Below are positions 1 through 7,182 of a stretch of 16,052 bases of DNA, piece by piece; position 1 is the stretch's first letter, and every line of letters begins with the position of its first letter. Location: the NCBI GenBank assembly GCA_947631805.1, contig CANRNA010000016.1, positions 1 through 16,052 of the forward strand, in the 5' to 3' direction. A program made the translations under genes and the position numbers. The DNA is from an uncultured Oscillospiraceae bacterium (lineage in GTDB: Bacteria; Bacillota; Clostridia; Oscillospirales; Oscillospiraceae). Below the pieces are notes generated by a model. It worked only from the letters and a program-made list of their open reading frames with translations, ran no database searches and was not told where the DNA came from.

Positions 1-130
1 CCTCAAAGCCCGCTACCAGCTCCTCCACCGTCGCCTGGTCTCCCCAGCCGCCGATGGCGTACGTCCACAGCGTGATGGTCGTCTCCGGAGCGGTCTCCTC
101 CGGCTCTTCCTCTTCCGGTTCCTCCGCGGC
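1..130. repeat. Direct repeat, copy 2 of solute-binding domain start (copy 1 at 1381-1510)
   Basis: Bases 1-130 match 1381-1510 at 128 of 130 positions (differences at 59/1439 and 114/1494). The offset is exactly 1380 bp, or 460 codons, so both copies are in the same reading frame. They encode the end of the acidic linker and the first ~25 residues of the binding domain. Similarity drops abruptly after 130 into two different acidic linkers. The left limit of the repeat is outside the window. Confidence 0.95.
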
Positions 131-1822
131 TTCGGGCTCTTCCGCGGCCTCGGGCTCTTCTTCCTCCGTCAGGACCTCCGCCGCAGCCGCGATGGCAGAC
201 TCGGTCACAGCCTCGGCCACGTCGCCCACGACCTCGGTGATGACCTCAAAGCCAGCGGCCTTATTGGCGTTGGCCGCGAAGGTGGCCAGCTCTTCGGCCG
301 GGTCACCGCCGGTGCCTACCCGCTGCAGCATGTTCCACCACTCCGCTCGGGCCTCCGTCCAGCCCGCCGTCACCTGGTAGTAATCGCCCAGGTACGGCAT
401 CAGCTTCGTGTACTCCGCCATCGTGGCGTTATCCGCCCAGATGCCGCTCAGGTCAGCCCCGTGCACCGTGTCACGCACCGCAAAGTAGTTGGCCGCCTTC
501 ACAGCCTCCGTCAGACCTTCCTCGCTGTCCGCCATGTACTTGATAAAAGCCTTCGACGCCGCTATCCGGTCCGCATCCCCGTTGTCGAAAATGCCAAAGC
601 CCCAGATGCCGCCGCAAAGCTGGCTCTCCCCCGTCTCGCTGGGGAAGCTCATGAACTCGATCTTCTGCCCGTTCAGCGTCAGGCCCTCGCCGGTCCCCGC
701 GCTGTTCGGATTCAGCTGCTGCGCTATGTTCCAGCAGAACGCCATCTTCAGCGTCTCGTTGTAGAACAGCGCTATCTCGTCCGCGCCCGCGCTGCCCGCG
801 TCAAACGCGATGCCGTCCATCCCCGCCAGCAGCTCCAGCGCCTTCACGTTCGCCTCGTCGTTGGCCGTGTACGCCGTGTGCTCCGCGTTCGTGAACGTCC
901 CGCCGTACAGGTTGTTGATCAGCGCTCTCGTCCCCTGGTCGCCGCCCTGGTCCTTGCAGAACACGATGCCCACCGTGTCTCCAAAGTGCTCATACAGCGC
1001 CGCCACCGCGTTCTGGAAGTCCTCCGTCGTCCACGTGTGGCTCTCCAGGTCCACATACTGGTCCGCTCCGGCCTCCACGAACGCGTCATAGTTGATCGCC
1101 ATGCAGTGGGCCGTCATCACCACGGGGAACTCATACAGCGCGCCGTCTTCATTGAAGCACGCCGCCTTCACCGAGTCGATGATCTCGCTCTCGCATTCCT
1201 CGTCCCAGATGTCGCTCAGGTCCACCATCTGGCCCTTCGCGCCCCAGTTCGCCACCAGGCGCTCCGGTCCCTCCATGATGATGTCGGGAGCCACGCCGCC
1301 CTCGATGGCCGTGTTCACCTTGTCGTCGCCGTCGGCGTAGGCAAGGGTCTGCACCTCTACGTGGATGCCCGGATTCGCGGCCTCAAAGCCCGCTACCAGC
1401 TCCTCCACCGTCGCCTGGTCTCCCCAGCCGCCGATGGCATACGTCCACAGCGTGATGGTCGTCTCCGGAGCGGTCTCCTCCGGCTCTTCCTCTCCCGGTT
1501 CCTCCGCGGCCTCAAGCTCTCCCGCGTCGGTCTCGGTGTCCTCTTCCTCCACCACGTCGGTCTCCGTCGCCTCTTCAGCCGCGGCCTCCGGCTCGTCAGC
1601 CGCCGGTTCCTCCGTGGCTTCCGGCTCCGGCTCCTCTGTGGGTTCCGGCTCCGGTTCCTCGGTAGGCTCGGGCTCCGGCTCCTCCGTGGCTTCCGGTTCC
1701 GGCTCCTCCGTCGCCTCGACGGGCGCGGGCGTAGTCTCCGCCTTTTTCCCGCCGCCGCAGGCGGCCAAGCTCAGCACCAGCGCCAGGCAAAGGATCAGCG
1801 CCAGCAACTTCTTCATGCTCAT
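1..1822 (-). CDS. Tandem-domain extracellular solute-binding lipoprotein (sugar ABC transporter), partial at left edge
   Basis: The frame is open from ATG 1822 to base 1: 607 complete codons, no stop seen. Residues 1-22 are a lipoprotein signal (MSMKKLL start, hydrophobic core, lipobox LAAC with Cys22). Residues 27-118 are a Glu/Pro/Ala/Thr-rich acidic spacer. Residues ~120-550 form a full MalE/UgpB-like (COG1653) binding domain beginning ITLWTYAIGGW and containing APDIIMEG and WGFGIF. Residues ~551-580 are a second acidic linker (PEAAEEPEAAEEPEEEEPEE). From ~582 the same ITLWTYAIGGWGDQ sequence restarts in frame and leaves the window. Single binding domains of ~430 aa are the family norm, so a fused tandem is odd. 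Start 1822 is preferred over Met3 because AAGGAGGA (1829-1836) lies 6 nt upstream. The permease genes are presumably beyond the left edge. Sugar specificity cannot be read from sequence; confidence is high for the family and moderate for the fusion being real. Confidence 0.9.
   Translation of the reverse strand, partial: MSMKKLLALILCLALVLSLAACGGGKKAETTPAPVEATEEPEPEATEEPEPEPTEEPEPEPTEEPEPEATEEPAADEPEAAAEEATETDVVEEEDTETDAGELEAAEEPGEEEPEETAPETTITLWTYAIGGWGDQATVEELVAGFEAANPGIHVEVQTLAYADGDDKVNTAIEGGVAPDIIMEGPERLVANWGAKGQMVDLSDIWDEECESEIIDSVKAACFNEDGALYEFPVVMTAHCMAINYDAFVEAGADQYVDLESHTWTTEDFQNAVAALYEHFGDTVGIVFCKDQGGDQGTRALINNLYGGTFTNAEHTAYTANDEANVKALELLAGMDGIAFDAGSAGADEIALFYNETLKMAFCWNIAQQLNPNSAGTGEGLTLNGQKIEFMSFPSETGESQLCGGIWGFGIFDNGDADRIAASKAFIKYMADSEEGLTEAVKAANYFAVRDTVHGADLSGIWADNATMAEYTKLMPYLGDYYQVTAGWTEARAEWWNMLQRVGTGGDPAEELATFAANANKAAGFEVITEVVGDVAEAVTESAIAAAAEVLTEEEEPEAAEEPEAAEEPEEEEPEETAPETTITLWTYAIGGWGDQATVEELVAGFE
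1616..1711 (-). repeat. Four tandem 24-bp units encoding TEEPEPE(A/P)
   Basis: Read on the minus strand, four consecutive 8-codon units (T-E-E-P-E-P-E-A or -P) follow the lipidated Cys by about 15 residues. They form the regular core of the acidic membrane-proximal spacer. Codons vary between units (GAG/GAA, CCG/CCC/CCT), so the array is not a fresh replication slip. Such spacers probably hold the binding domain away from the membrane or through the wall; this is inference. Confidence 0.85.
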
Positions 1823-1894
1823 GGGTCGTCCTCCTTAGATAGTTATAATTTTTGAATAATTTATACCTGTAAAACAAATATAAACGCTGTCTAA

Positions 1895-1923
1895 ATTCTA
1901 CAATATGTTTCGTCCATTGTCAA
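1895..1923 (-). promoter_or_regulatory. Sigma-A promoter of the solute-binding protein gene
   Basis: On the minus strand there is a perfect -35 TTGACA (1918-1923), a 17-nt spacer and a -10 TAGAAT (1895-1900). The predicted transcript starts near 1888 and has a ~65-nt AT-rich leader. The promoter lies between the epimerase stop (1967) and the lipoprotein start. No terminator hairpin follows the epimerase gene, so read-through from it is also possible. Confidence 0.8.
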
Positions 1924-1966
1924 TAGATTGGTTGTCTCGGATTTTATGATCTTTGTCTTTCCCTTT

Positions 1967-3205
1967 TCAGGAAGGACGGGGGAAGGCCCCCGGCTCCTCC
2001 CCCAGGAGCTGGCCCAGCATCACGTCGCACATCGTCAGGCACCGGGGCAGATGGAACGGCCCTTTGAAGGTGGAGCCCTTGGTGGAGGGCTGGGTGGGCA
2101 GGCCGTCCCGGCGCAGGTAGCCGTACCACTCCCCGTTGTCCGGGTCGGCGAAGTGCTTCTGGCAGTAGTCCAGGGTCCTGGCGAACCAGTTCAGATACTT
2201 CTCATCCCCCGTATCCCGATAGAGCATGAGGGAGGAGATGAGTATCTCGTTGTGGGGCCACCACAGCTTCATGTCGTGCTCGTAGGCCTCGGGGGGCTTT
2301 TTCAGGCAGTCGATGAAATACAGCAGCCCGCCGTACTCCTCATCCCAGCCCGCCTCGATGGCCCAGTTGAATATCCGCTCGGCCCCGGCGTGGAGCTCTT
2401 TGTCCCCGATACGGTTGGCGTATTCCAGCAAAAACCACACGCACTCGATGTCGTGGCCGGGGTTCACCGTCCGCCCCTCGGTGTAGTAAAGCCGCTCGCG
2501 GCCGTCCATGTCCACGTTCTCCAGGGTGCAGCCCAGCTCCGGCTTGACGTGGTACTGGAATATCTCCCGGGCACATATACCGGCCCGCTCGTCGTACAGG
2601 GCCGCCTGTTCCGGGTCCACCCGGCGCATGACGGAGGTGATGTTCAGATAGATCATGGGGTTGCCCAGAGCCCGGCCCGTGCGGGTCTCGGGGATGGTCT
2701 TGGGCCCCAGGCCCGTGGGGTCGGCGATGAGGCCCCGGTTGAGCTGCCAGATGAGCTCATAAGCCCGCCGGGCCCGTTCCAGGTGCTCCCGCTGCCCCGT
2801 CACGCCATAGTATTCGGCGTTCGCCAGGGCATAGAACCCCTCCGAGAAGCAGTACCGCCGCTGGCGCAGGGGCCTGCCCTCCGCCGTGACGGTGAAGTAC
2901 ATCCGCCCTTCCGCCTCCCGGTTGACGCAGTGGTCCTCCAGAAAGTCGATGCAGCTCTTGGCCGCCGCCAGCCACTCCGGCCGGGGGCCGTACACGTGGC
3001 ACAGGTAGGCGAACGTCCAGCCGCAGCGGCCCTGCATCCAGACGCTTTTGTCGGTGGAGTATATCTCCCCCTTCCGGTCCAGGCAGGTGTACACCCCGCC
3101 GTTGACCTTGTCCATGCCGTGGGTCAGCCAGAAGTCCACGCAGGCGCGCAGCTCCTTTTGTATCCAGTCCCTATAGGACCGGAGGGTATCGGTGTGTGTG
3201 TTCAT
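1967..3205 (-). CDS. N-acylglucosamine 2-epimerase (AGE/RnBP family)
   Basis: The 412-aa protein matches the usual AGE length (~400 aa). AGE enzymes interconvert GlcNAc and ManNAc in the cytoplasm on an (alpha/alpha)6 barrel. Visible family signatures are GGVYTCLDRKG near residue 25, VWMQGRCGWTFAYL, the catalytic-type PGHDIECVWFLLEYA around residue 250, WWPHNEIL around 314, and the C-terminal FKGPFHLPRCLTMC around 384. This last motif fits AGE/renin-binding protein better than cellobiose 2-epimerase. Start 3205 is chosen over the longer frame opening at 3271 because a GGGAG-type site lies just upstream and the longer frame would begin inside the promoter. It is divergent from the kinase-esterase pair and upstream of the sugar-binding lipoprotein on the same strand. 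An epimerase for another sugar remains possible. Confidence 0.88.
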   Translation of the reverse strand: MNTHTDTLRSYRDWIQKELRACVDFWLTHGMDKVNGGVYTCLDRKGEIYSTDKSVWMQGRCGWTFAYLCHVYGPRPEWLAAAKSCIDFLEDHCVNREAEGRMYFTVTAEGRPLRQRRYCFSEGFYALANAEYYGVTGQREHLERARRAYELIWQLNRGLIADPTGLGPKTIPETRTGRALGNPMIYLNITSVMRRVDPEQAALYDERAGICAREIFQYHVKPELGCTLENVDMDGRERLYYTEGRTVNPGHDIECVWFLLEYANRIGDKELHAGAERIFNWAIEAGWDEEYGGLLYFIDCLKKPPEAYEHDMKLWWPHNEILISSLMLYRDTGDEKYLNWFARTLDYCQKHFADPDNGEWYGYLRRDGLPTQPSTKGSTFKGPFHLPRCLTMCDVMLGQLLGEEPGAFPRPS

Positions 3206-3232
3206 GGGACTTCTCTCCCTTCTAAAATGGTT

Positions 3233-3246
3233 TGATGGACCCATCA
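3233..3246. promoter_or_regulatory. Inverted repeat, candidate operator at the epimerase start site
   Basis: TGATGG-AC-CCATCA is a perfect 6+2+6 inverted repeat. It overlaps part of the -10 hexamer and the predicted transcription start of the epimerase promoter, a position where a repressor would block initiation. No regulator gene for it is seen in the window. Confidence 0.45.
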
Positions 3247-3271
3247 TATTGTCTTTTCTCCCGTCCGTCAA
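3243..3271 (-). promoter_or_regulatory. Sigma-A promoter of the epimerase gene
   Basis: On the minus strand there is a -35 TTGACG (3266-3271), a 17-nt spacer and a -10 TATGAT (3243-3248). The start site is predicted near 3236, giving a ~31-nt leader. Confidence 0.8.
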
Positions 3272-3295
3272 GAAAAATAATTTTTTGTTTCCCTC

Positions 3296-3323
3296 TTGAC
3301 AATATCAAAAAAACTGTTAGCCT
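3296..3323 (+). promoter_or_regulatory. Possible promoter of the kinase-esterase operon
   Basis: A perfect -35 TTGACA lies at 3296-3301. The best-placed -10 is weak (TAGCCT, 3318-3323, 16-nt spacer). A better TATAAT at 3350-3355 has no -35 at the proper distance. A weak -10 suggests dependence on an activator or a low basal level; this is inference. Confidence 0.35.
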
Positions 3324-3389
3324 AGAAGGAGAGCCCCAGGCATAATTTATATAATAATGACAAATTACCCCAAAAAAGGAGTGTATGCC

Positions 3390-4772
3390 ATGAATCATCT
3401 GGGCATTGAAGTCAACATCAGGAACATACCGCCCCTGGACCCGGGCTTTCTGCCCCTGAACCGTTACAACGAGGCGTTCCTCGCCACAGCAAAGGAGCCG
3501 TTCCACATTGCGGTGGAGCGGGCGAGCGGTCAGATGGCCGTGTGCAAGACCTTTATCCACGGCACCGCCGGCATGCAGGCGGCGGATGTGTATTACGTGG
3601 AGCGGGTGGTGAAGACCCTGCTCTGGATGAAGGGCGGCTTCCGGGTCTATCTGGCCGGGAACAAGGCCGTGTGCGACGCCATCGCCGCCATTTACGCCGA
3701 CGGCGGCCAGCAGGACTTCGACTTCCACTTCATGGCCCATGTGTTCGAGCACCCCTTTGAGGTGGTGCGTGTGGACGCTGTCCCCGCCGCCAACGACTCC
3801 CCCCAGCGCATAGGCGGCCACCTGGACGGCTGCCGCATAGGCTTTGACGCGGGCGGCTCGGACAGGAAGGTCTCCGCCGTCATCAACGGGGAGAGCGTTT
3901 ACAGCGAGGAGGTGGTCTGGTATCCCAAGATCACCGCCGACCCGGATTACCACTACGAGGGCATCGTCGCGGCGCTGAAGTCCGCGGCGGAGCACCTGCC
4001 CCGGGTGGACGCGGTGGGCGTGTCCTCGGCGGGCATCTACATCAACAACCGGACCATGCGGGCCAGCCTCTTCCTCCAGGTGCCGGATGACCTGTTCGAC
4101 GCCAAGGTGAAAGACATCTACATCCGGGCCATCACCGACACCTTCGGGCCCGTGCCCTATGCGGTCATCAACGACGGCGACGTGTCCGCCCTGGCGGGCA
4201 CCATGAGCCTGGGGGACACCAATGTACTGGGCATCGCCATGGGCACCAGCGAGGCCGTGGGCTATGTGGACAACGACGGGTGCATCACCGGCTGGCTCAA
4301 CGAGCTGGCCTTCGTGCCCGTGGACGCCAACCCCGCCGCCATGCGGGACGAGTGGAGCGGCGACATCGGCTGCGGCGTCAAGTACTTCTCCCAGGACGGG
4401 GTCATCAAGCTGGCCCCCGCCGCCGGTATAGAGCTGGCCGAGAGCCTGTCCCCGGCGGAGAAGCTCAAGGTGGTCCAGGGGCTCATGGAGTCCGGCGATG
4501 CCCGGGCCGAGAAGGTCTATGACTCCATCGGCGTGTATCTGGCCCACGCCCTGGCCTATTATTACGACCTGTACCATTTCCGCCACGTGCTGCTGCTGGG
4601 CCGGGTCATGTCCGGCAAGGGCGGCGACCTTATCCTCGCCCGGTGCAAGGCCGTGCTGGCCGACGAGTACCCCGCCGTCAGCGAGGCCATCCACCCCACC
4701 CTGCCCGACGAGAAGTTCCGCCGGGTGGGCCAGTCCGCCGCGGCCGCCAGTCTGCCCGCTATCGGAGGTTGA
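3390..4772 (+). CDS. ROK-like (ASKHA) sugar kinase with long N-terminal region
   Basis: The 460-aa protein starts at ATG 3390, with AAAGGAG (3375-3381) 8 nt upstream; an in-frame ATG at 3357 lacks such a site. The first ~148 residues match no motif I know. They are followed by an actin-fold kinase core: phosphate-1 loop IGFDAGGSDRKVSAV, then VGVSSAGIYINN, the catalytic-type Asp segment VINDGDVSALAG, and the phosphate-2-type GIAMGTSEAVGY. It differs from classical ROK kinases (~300 aa) in the N-terminal extension and in lacking the CxCGxxGC zinc motif. It probably phosphorylates a cytoplasmic sugar. Next to an AGE epimerase, N-acetylmannosamine or N-acetylglucosamine is a reasonable but unproven substrate. 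The esterase gene follows after 3 nt, with its GGAGG inside the end of this gene, so the two form an operon. Confidence 0.75.
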   Translation: MNHLGIEVNIRNIPPLDPGFLPLNRYNEAFLATAKEPFHIAVERASGQMAVCKTFIHGTAGMQAADVYYVERVVKTLLWMKGGFRVYLAGNKAVCDAIAAIYADGGQQDFDFHFMAHVFEHPFEVVRVDAVPAANDSPQRIGGHLDGCRIGFDAGGSDRKVSAVINGESVYSEEVVWYPKITADPDYHYEGIVAALKSAAEHLPRVDAVGVSSAGIYINNRTMRASLFLQVPDDLFDAKVKDIYIRAITDTFGPVPYAVINDGDVSALAGTMSLGDTNVLGIAMGTSEAVGYVDNDGCITGWLNELAFVPVDANPAAMRDEWSGDIGCGVKYFSQDGVIKLAPAAGIELAESLSPAEKLKVVQGLMESGDARAEKVYDSIGVYLAHALAYYYDLYHFRHVLLLGRVMSGKGGDLILARCKAVLADEYPAVSEAIHPTLPDEKFRRVGQSAAAASLPAIGG

Positions 4773-4775
4773 GCC

Positions 4776-5414
4776 ATGAAAAAGCACATCGTCTGCTTCG
4801 GGGATTCCAACACCCACGGCTACTGCGCCGACCCCAGCGACTGCGCCGACGGGGGCAGCCGCTTCAACGAGGACGAGCGCTGGCCCTGCGTGCTCCAAAG
4901 CCTGCTGGGCGGAGATTACCTGGTGATAGAGGAGGGCCTCTCCGGCCGAACCACCGTCTTTGATGACCCCATCCACGGGGACCTGGCCGGTACGGACTAC
5001 ATCAGCCCCTGCCTCATCAGCCACGAGCCGGTGGACCTGCTCATCATCATGCTGGGCACCAACGACACCAAGGAGCGTTTCGGCTGCACCGCCGCCGCCA
5101 TCGGCGTGGCCATGCAGCGGCTCATCCGCCAGGCCCAAAACACCCTCTGCTGGTCCCCCGCCGGGCCCAACATCCTGCTGGTGTGCCCGCCGCCCATCGG
5201 AGAGGGCTTTTTCGACCCCGCCATGGGGGAGGGCTGCCGGGAGAAGTCCCTGGGGCTGGCGGAGGCCTTCGCCAACGCCGCCGCCCTCACCGGCGTACAC
5301 TTCACGGACGCGGCGGACTGTCAGTTCAACCCCATCGACCACATGCACCTGTCCCGCCAGGGCCACAGCCAGCTCGCCCATAAGCTGGCGGCTATGGTGC
5401 CGGAGCTCCTGTAA
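4776..5414 (+). CDS. SGNH/GDSL-family esterase, probable sugar O-acetylesterase
   Basis: The 212-aa protein is typical for single-domain SGNH hydrolases. Block I is FGDSNTHGY with nucleophile Ser11. Block II Gly lies in EEGLSGRTT, block III is MLGTNDTKERF with the oxyanion Asn, and block V is DHMHLS with Asp188 and His191 completing the triad. There is no signal peptide, so it should act in the cytoplasm on an imported, probably O-acetylated, glycan or sugar. It is the second gene of the kinase operon: the kinase TGA ends at 4772 and GGAGG of that gene's tail serves as the ribosome site. The transcript ends at the strong hairpin 5428-5463. Related enzymes include arylesterases and rhamnogalacturonan or sialate acetylesterases; the exact substrate cannot be assigned. 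Confidence 0.85.
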   Translation: MKKHIVCFGDSNTHGYCADPSDCADGGSRFNEDERWPCVLQSLLGGDYLVIEEGLSGRTTVFDDPIHGDLAGTDYISPCLISHEPVDLLIIMLGTNDTKERFGCTAAAIGVAMQRLIRQAQNTLCWSPAGPNILLVCPPPIGEGFFDPAMGEGCREKSLGLAEAFANAAALTGVHFTDAADCQFNPIDHMHLSRQGHSQLAHKLAAMVPELL

Positions 5415-5427
5415 GCGCCGCATATAT

Positions 5428-5463
5428 AATAAGACCGCCCTCCGGCCGGAGGACGGTCTTATT
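5428..5463. terminator. Bidirectional intrinsic terminator
   Basis: AATAAGACCG pairs with CGGTCTTATT, and CCTCC with GGAGG, around a GGCC loop, giving a near-perfect 16-bp stem with A/T tracts on both flanks. It sits between the convergent esterase (+) and ABC exporter (-) genes and serves both. Confidence 0.9.
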
Positions 5464-5469
5464 GTTATG

Positions 5470-7182
5470 TTAACCATTCGCTACGGTGTACAGGGAGTAG
5501 AAGTAGCCCTTTCGGTCCATCAGCTCCTCAAAGCGCCCCCGCTCGGCCACCGCGCCGCCCCGCAGGACGAATATCCCGTCGTACCGGGCGAGCAGCGCCG
5601 CCTCCAGCCGGTGGGTCACCACCAGCCGCGTCAGCCCCTCCAGGTCCAGGATAGCGCTGGTGACGGCGAAGGCGGTCTGGCTGTCCAGGGCGGCTGTGGC
5701 CTCGTCCAGCAGCAGCACCGGCGTGCCCCTGAGCAGGGCCCGGGCGATGGACACCCGCTGCCGCTCCCCGCCGGACAGGCCGCTGCCGTTCTCCCCGCAG
5801 CGATAGCCCTCGCCCCGCTCCGCTATGAGGGGTCCCAGCCCGGCCCGTTCCGCCGCGGACCGCACCCGCTCCGGCGGGAAGTCCCGGAACATGGCGATGT
5901 TGCTGGAGAGGGTGTCGTCAAACAAAAACACGCTCTGGCCGATGAGGCTCTCCAGGTCGTAGAGGCTGTCCGGGTCGATGGCGCGCATCTCGTGTCCGTC
6001 CACGGTGATAGACCCGCCGTAGCTGTCGTATGCCCCCATGAGCAGCTGGAGAAGGGTGCTCTTGCCGGAGCCGGAGGCCCCCACCAGGGCGTACTTCTTC
6101 CCCGCCTCCAGCCGCAGGGAGACATTTCGCAGCACCGGCTTGTCCGGCTCGTAGGCGAAGGACAGGTGAGCGAGCTCGATGGCGTCCCGGAGCACGGGCT
6201 CGACGGGCTCCCCCTTCCGGGCGGCGTTCTCCTCCGTCACCGCCGCCAGCTTTGCGACCAGGCCCCTGGCGGCCTTCCGGTCCGCCCGGTATTGGGGGAT
6301 GATCTGCACCGCCCGCATCAGGTTGTTGCTCAGCTGGGTGAACACGATCACCGTCCCGGCGGAGACGGACCCCCGGATGGCCAGATAAGCCGCCAGGAAG
6401 AACACGCCGAACTGCATGGCACAGCCCGCGTAGTCGCTGAACGCGGACAGGAGCCCCGCCCACCAGCGCCGGGCGGCCTTGAGCCCCTCCAGCGCCTGGT
6501 TCTCCCTGGCGAATACCTGGCCTGTCTCGGCCTCGGCCTTAAAGCTTTTGATGACGGAAAAGCCGCTCAGCAGGTCCCGGAGCCTGCCCATGAACGCCTC
6601 GCCCCCGTCGCTGACGGCCTTTTCCCGCCGGGCCAGGCCGGGGCCCAGCAGCGCCGCCGCCCCGAAGGGCAGCAGACACAGCAGCCCGCTTGCCACGGTG
6701 AGCAGGGGACTATACCACAGCAGCAGCCCCAGCGTGGCCGCGAAGGCGACGGGCTGGATGATGAGGTCGAACTGCTGGCACAGATACTTCTCCTCCACCG
6801 TGTTCACGTCATTGGTGAGCACGGACAGATACCGGCCCGTGTTCTCCTTCGTGAAGGCGCTGATGGACTTCTCCGACAGCTTTTGGAAGGCCAGGGCCTT
6901 GTACTGGGTCAGCGCCCGGCGCAGAAACGCCGCCCGGGCCCGGTGCCAGCCCAGCTCCAGGGCGATCATCGCGGGGATGAACACCAGCGCCCGCCAAGCG
7001 TTTCGTGTAAGCTCTCCCATCCGCCCGGCGGTGATGGTGTCCAGAACGCTCCCCAGCAGCCAGGCCAGGTACAGCGTCCCGGCCTGGACCAGGGCGTCCA
7101 GGACCAGCGTCAGGGCGAAAGCGCCCCGGTTATGGGCGTAAAAGGCCCGGATATAGGGCCGGGCGGGGTCAGGCCGACGCAT
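5470..7182 (-). CDS. ABC exporter half-transporter (fused membrane and ATPase domains)
   Basis: The 570-aa protein has the MsbA/MdlB-like layout. About 320 N-terminal residues carry six predicted membrane helices, and the C-terminal ATPase domain follows. In the ATPase, Walker A GASGSGKST is near residue 367, signature LSGGERQR near 467, Walker B VLLLDEATAALDSQ near 487, and the switch His VTHR near 519. All catalytic residues are intact. Half-transporters must dimerise; no partner gene is adjacent, so a homodimer is likely. The start codon lies 14 nt inside the upstream regulator gene, with GGGGGAGG 6 nt before it, implying translational coupling. Export of a drug, peptide or lipid is typical of the family. 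The substrate is unknown, though the linked regulator suggests an inducible efflux role. Confidence 0.9.
   Translation of the reverse strand: MRRPDPARPYIRAFYAHNRGAFALTLVLDALVQAGTLYLAWLLGSVLDTITAGRMGELTRNAWRALVFIPAMIALELGWHRARAAFLRRALTQYKALAFQKLSEKSISAFTKENTGRYLSVLTNDVNTVEEKYLCQQFDLIIQPVAFAATLGLLLWYSPLLTVASGLLCLLPFGAAALLGPGLARREKAVSDGGEAFMGRLRDLLSGFSVIKSFKAEAETGQVFARENQALEGLKAARRWWAGLLSAFSDYAGCAMQFGVFFLAAYLAIRGSVSAGTVIVFTQLSNNLMRAVQIIPQYRADRKAARGLVAKLAAVTEENAARKGEPVEPVLRDAIELAHLSFAYEPDKPVLRNVSLRLEAGKKYALVGASGSGKSTLLQLLMGAYDSYGGSITVDGHEMRAIDPDSLYDLESLIGQSVFLFDDTLSSNIAMFRDFPPERVRSAAERAGLGPLIAERGEGYRCGENGSGLSGGERQRVSIARALLRGTPVLLLDEATAALDSQTAFAVTSAILDLEGLTRLVVTHRLEAALLARYDGIFVLRGGAVAERGRFEELMDRKGYFYSLYTVANG

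Noticed and set aside
1616..1711. Tandem repeats considered as a CRISPR-like array
   Set aside because: Contiguous 24-bp units without spacers, in frame, and encoding the acidic lipoprotein linker.
461..1855. 464-aa plus-strand open frame opposite the solute-binding protein
   Set aside because: Arg/Leu/Val-rich with no motif; antisense to a lipoprotein with lipobox, ribosome site and promoter.
3222..5477. 751-aa minus-strand open frame across the kinase and esterase genes
   Set aside because: It is antisense to two genes with clear catalytic motifs. Composition is Gly/Val/His-rich without domains, and there is no ribosome site; it is an artefact of high GC codon bias.
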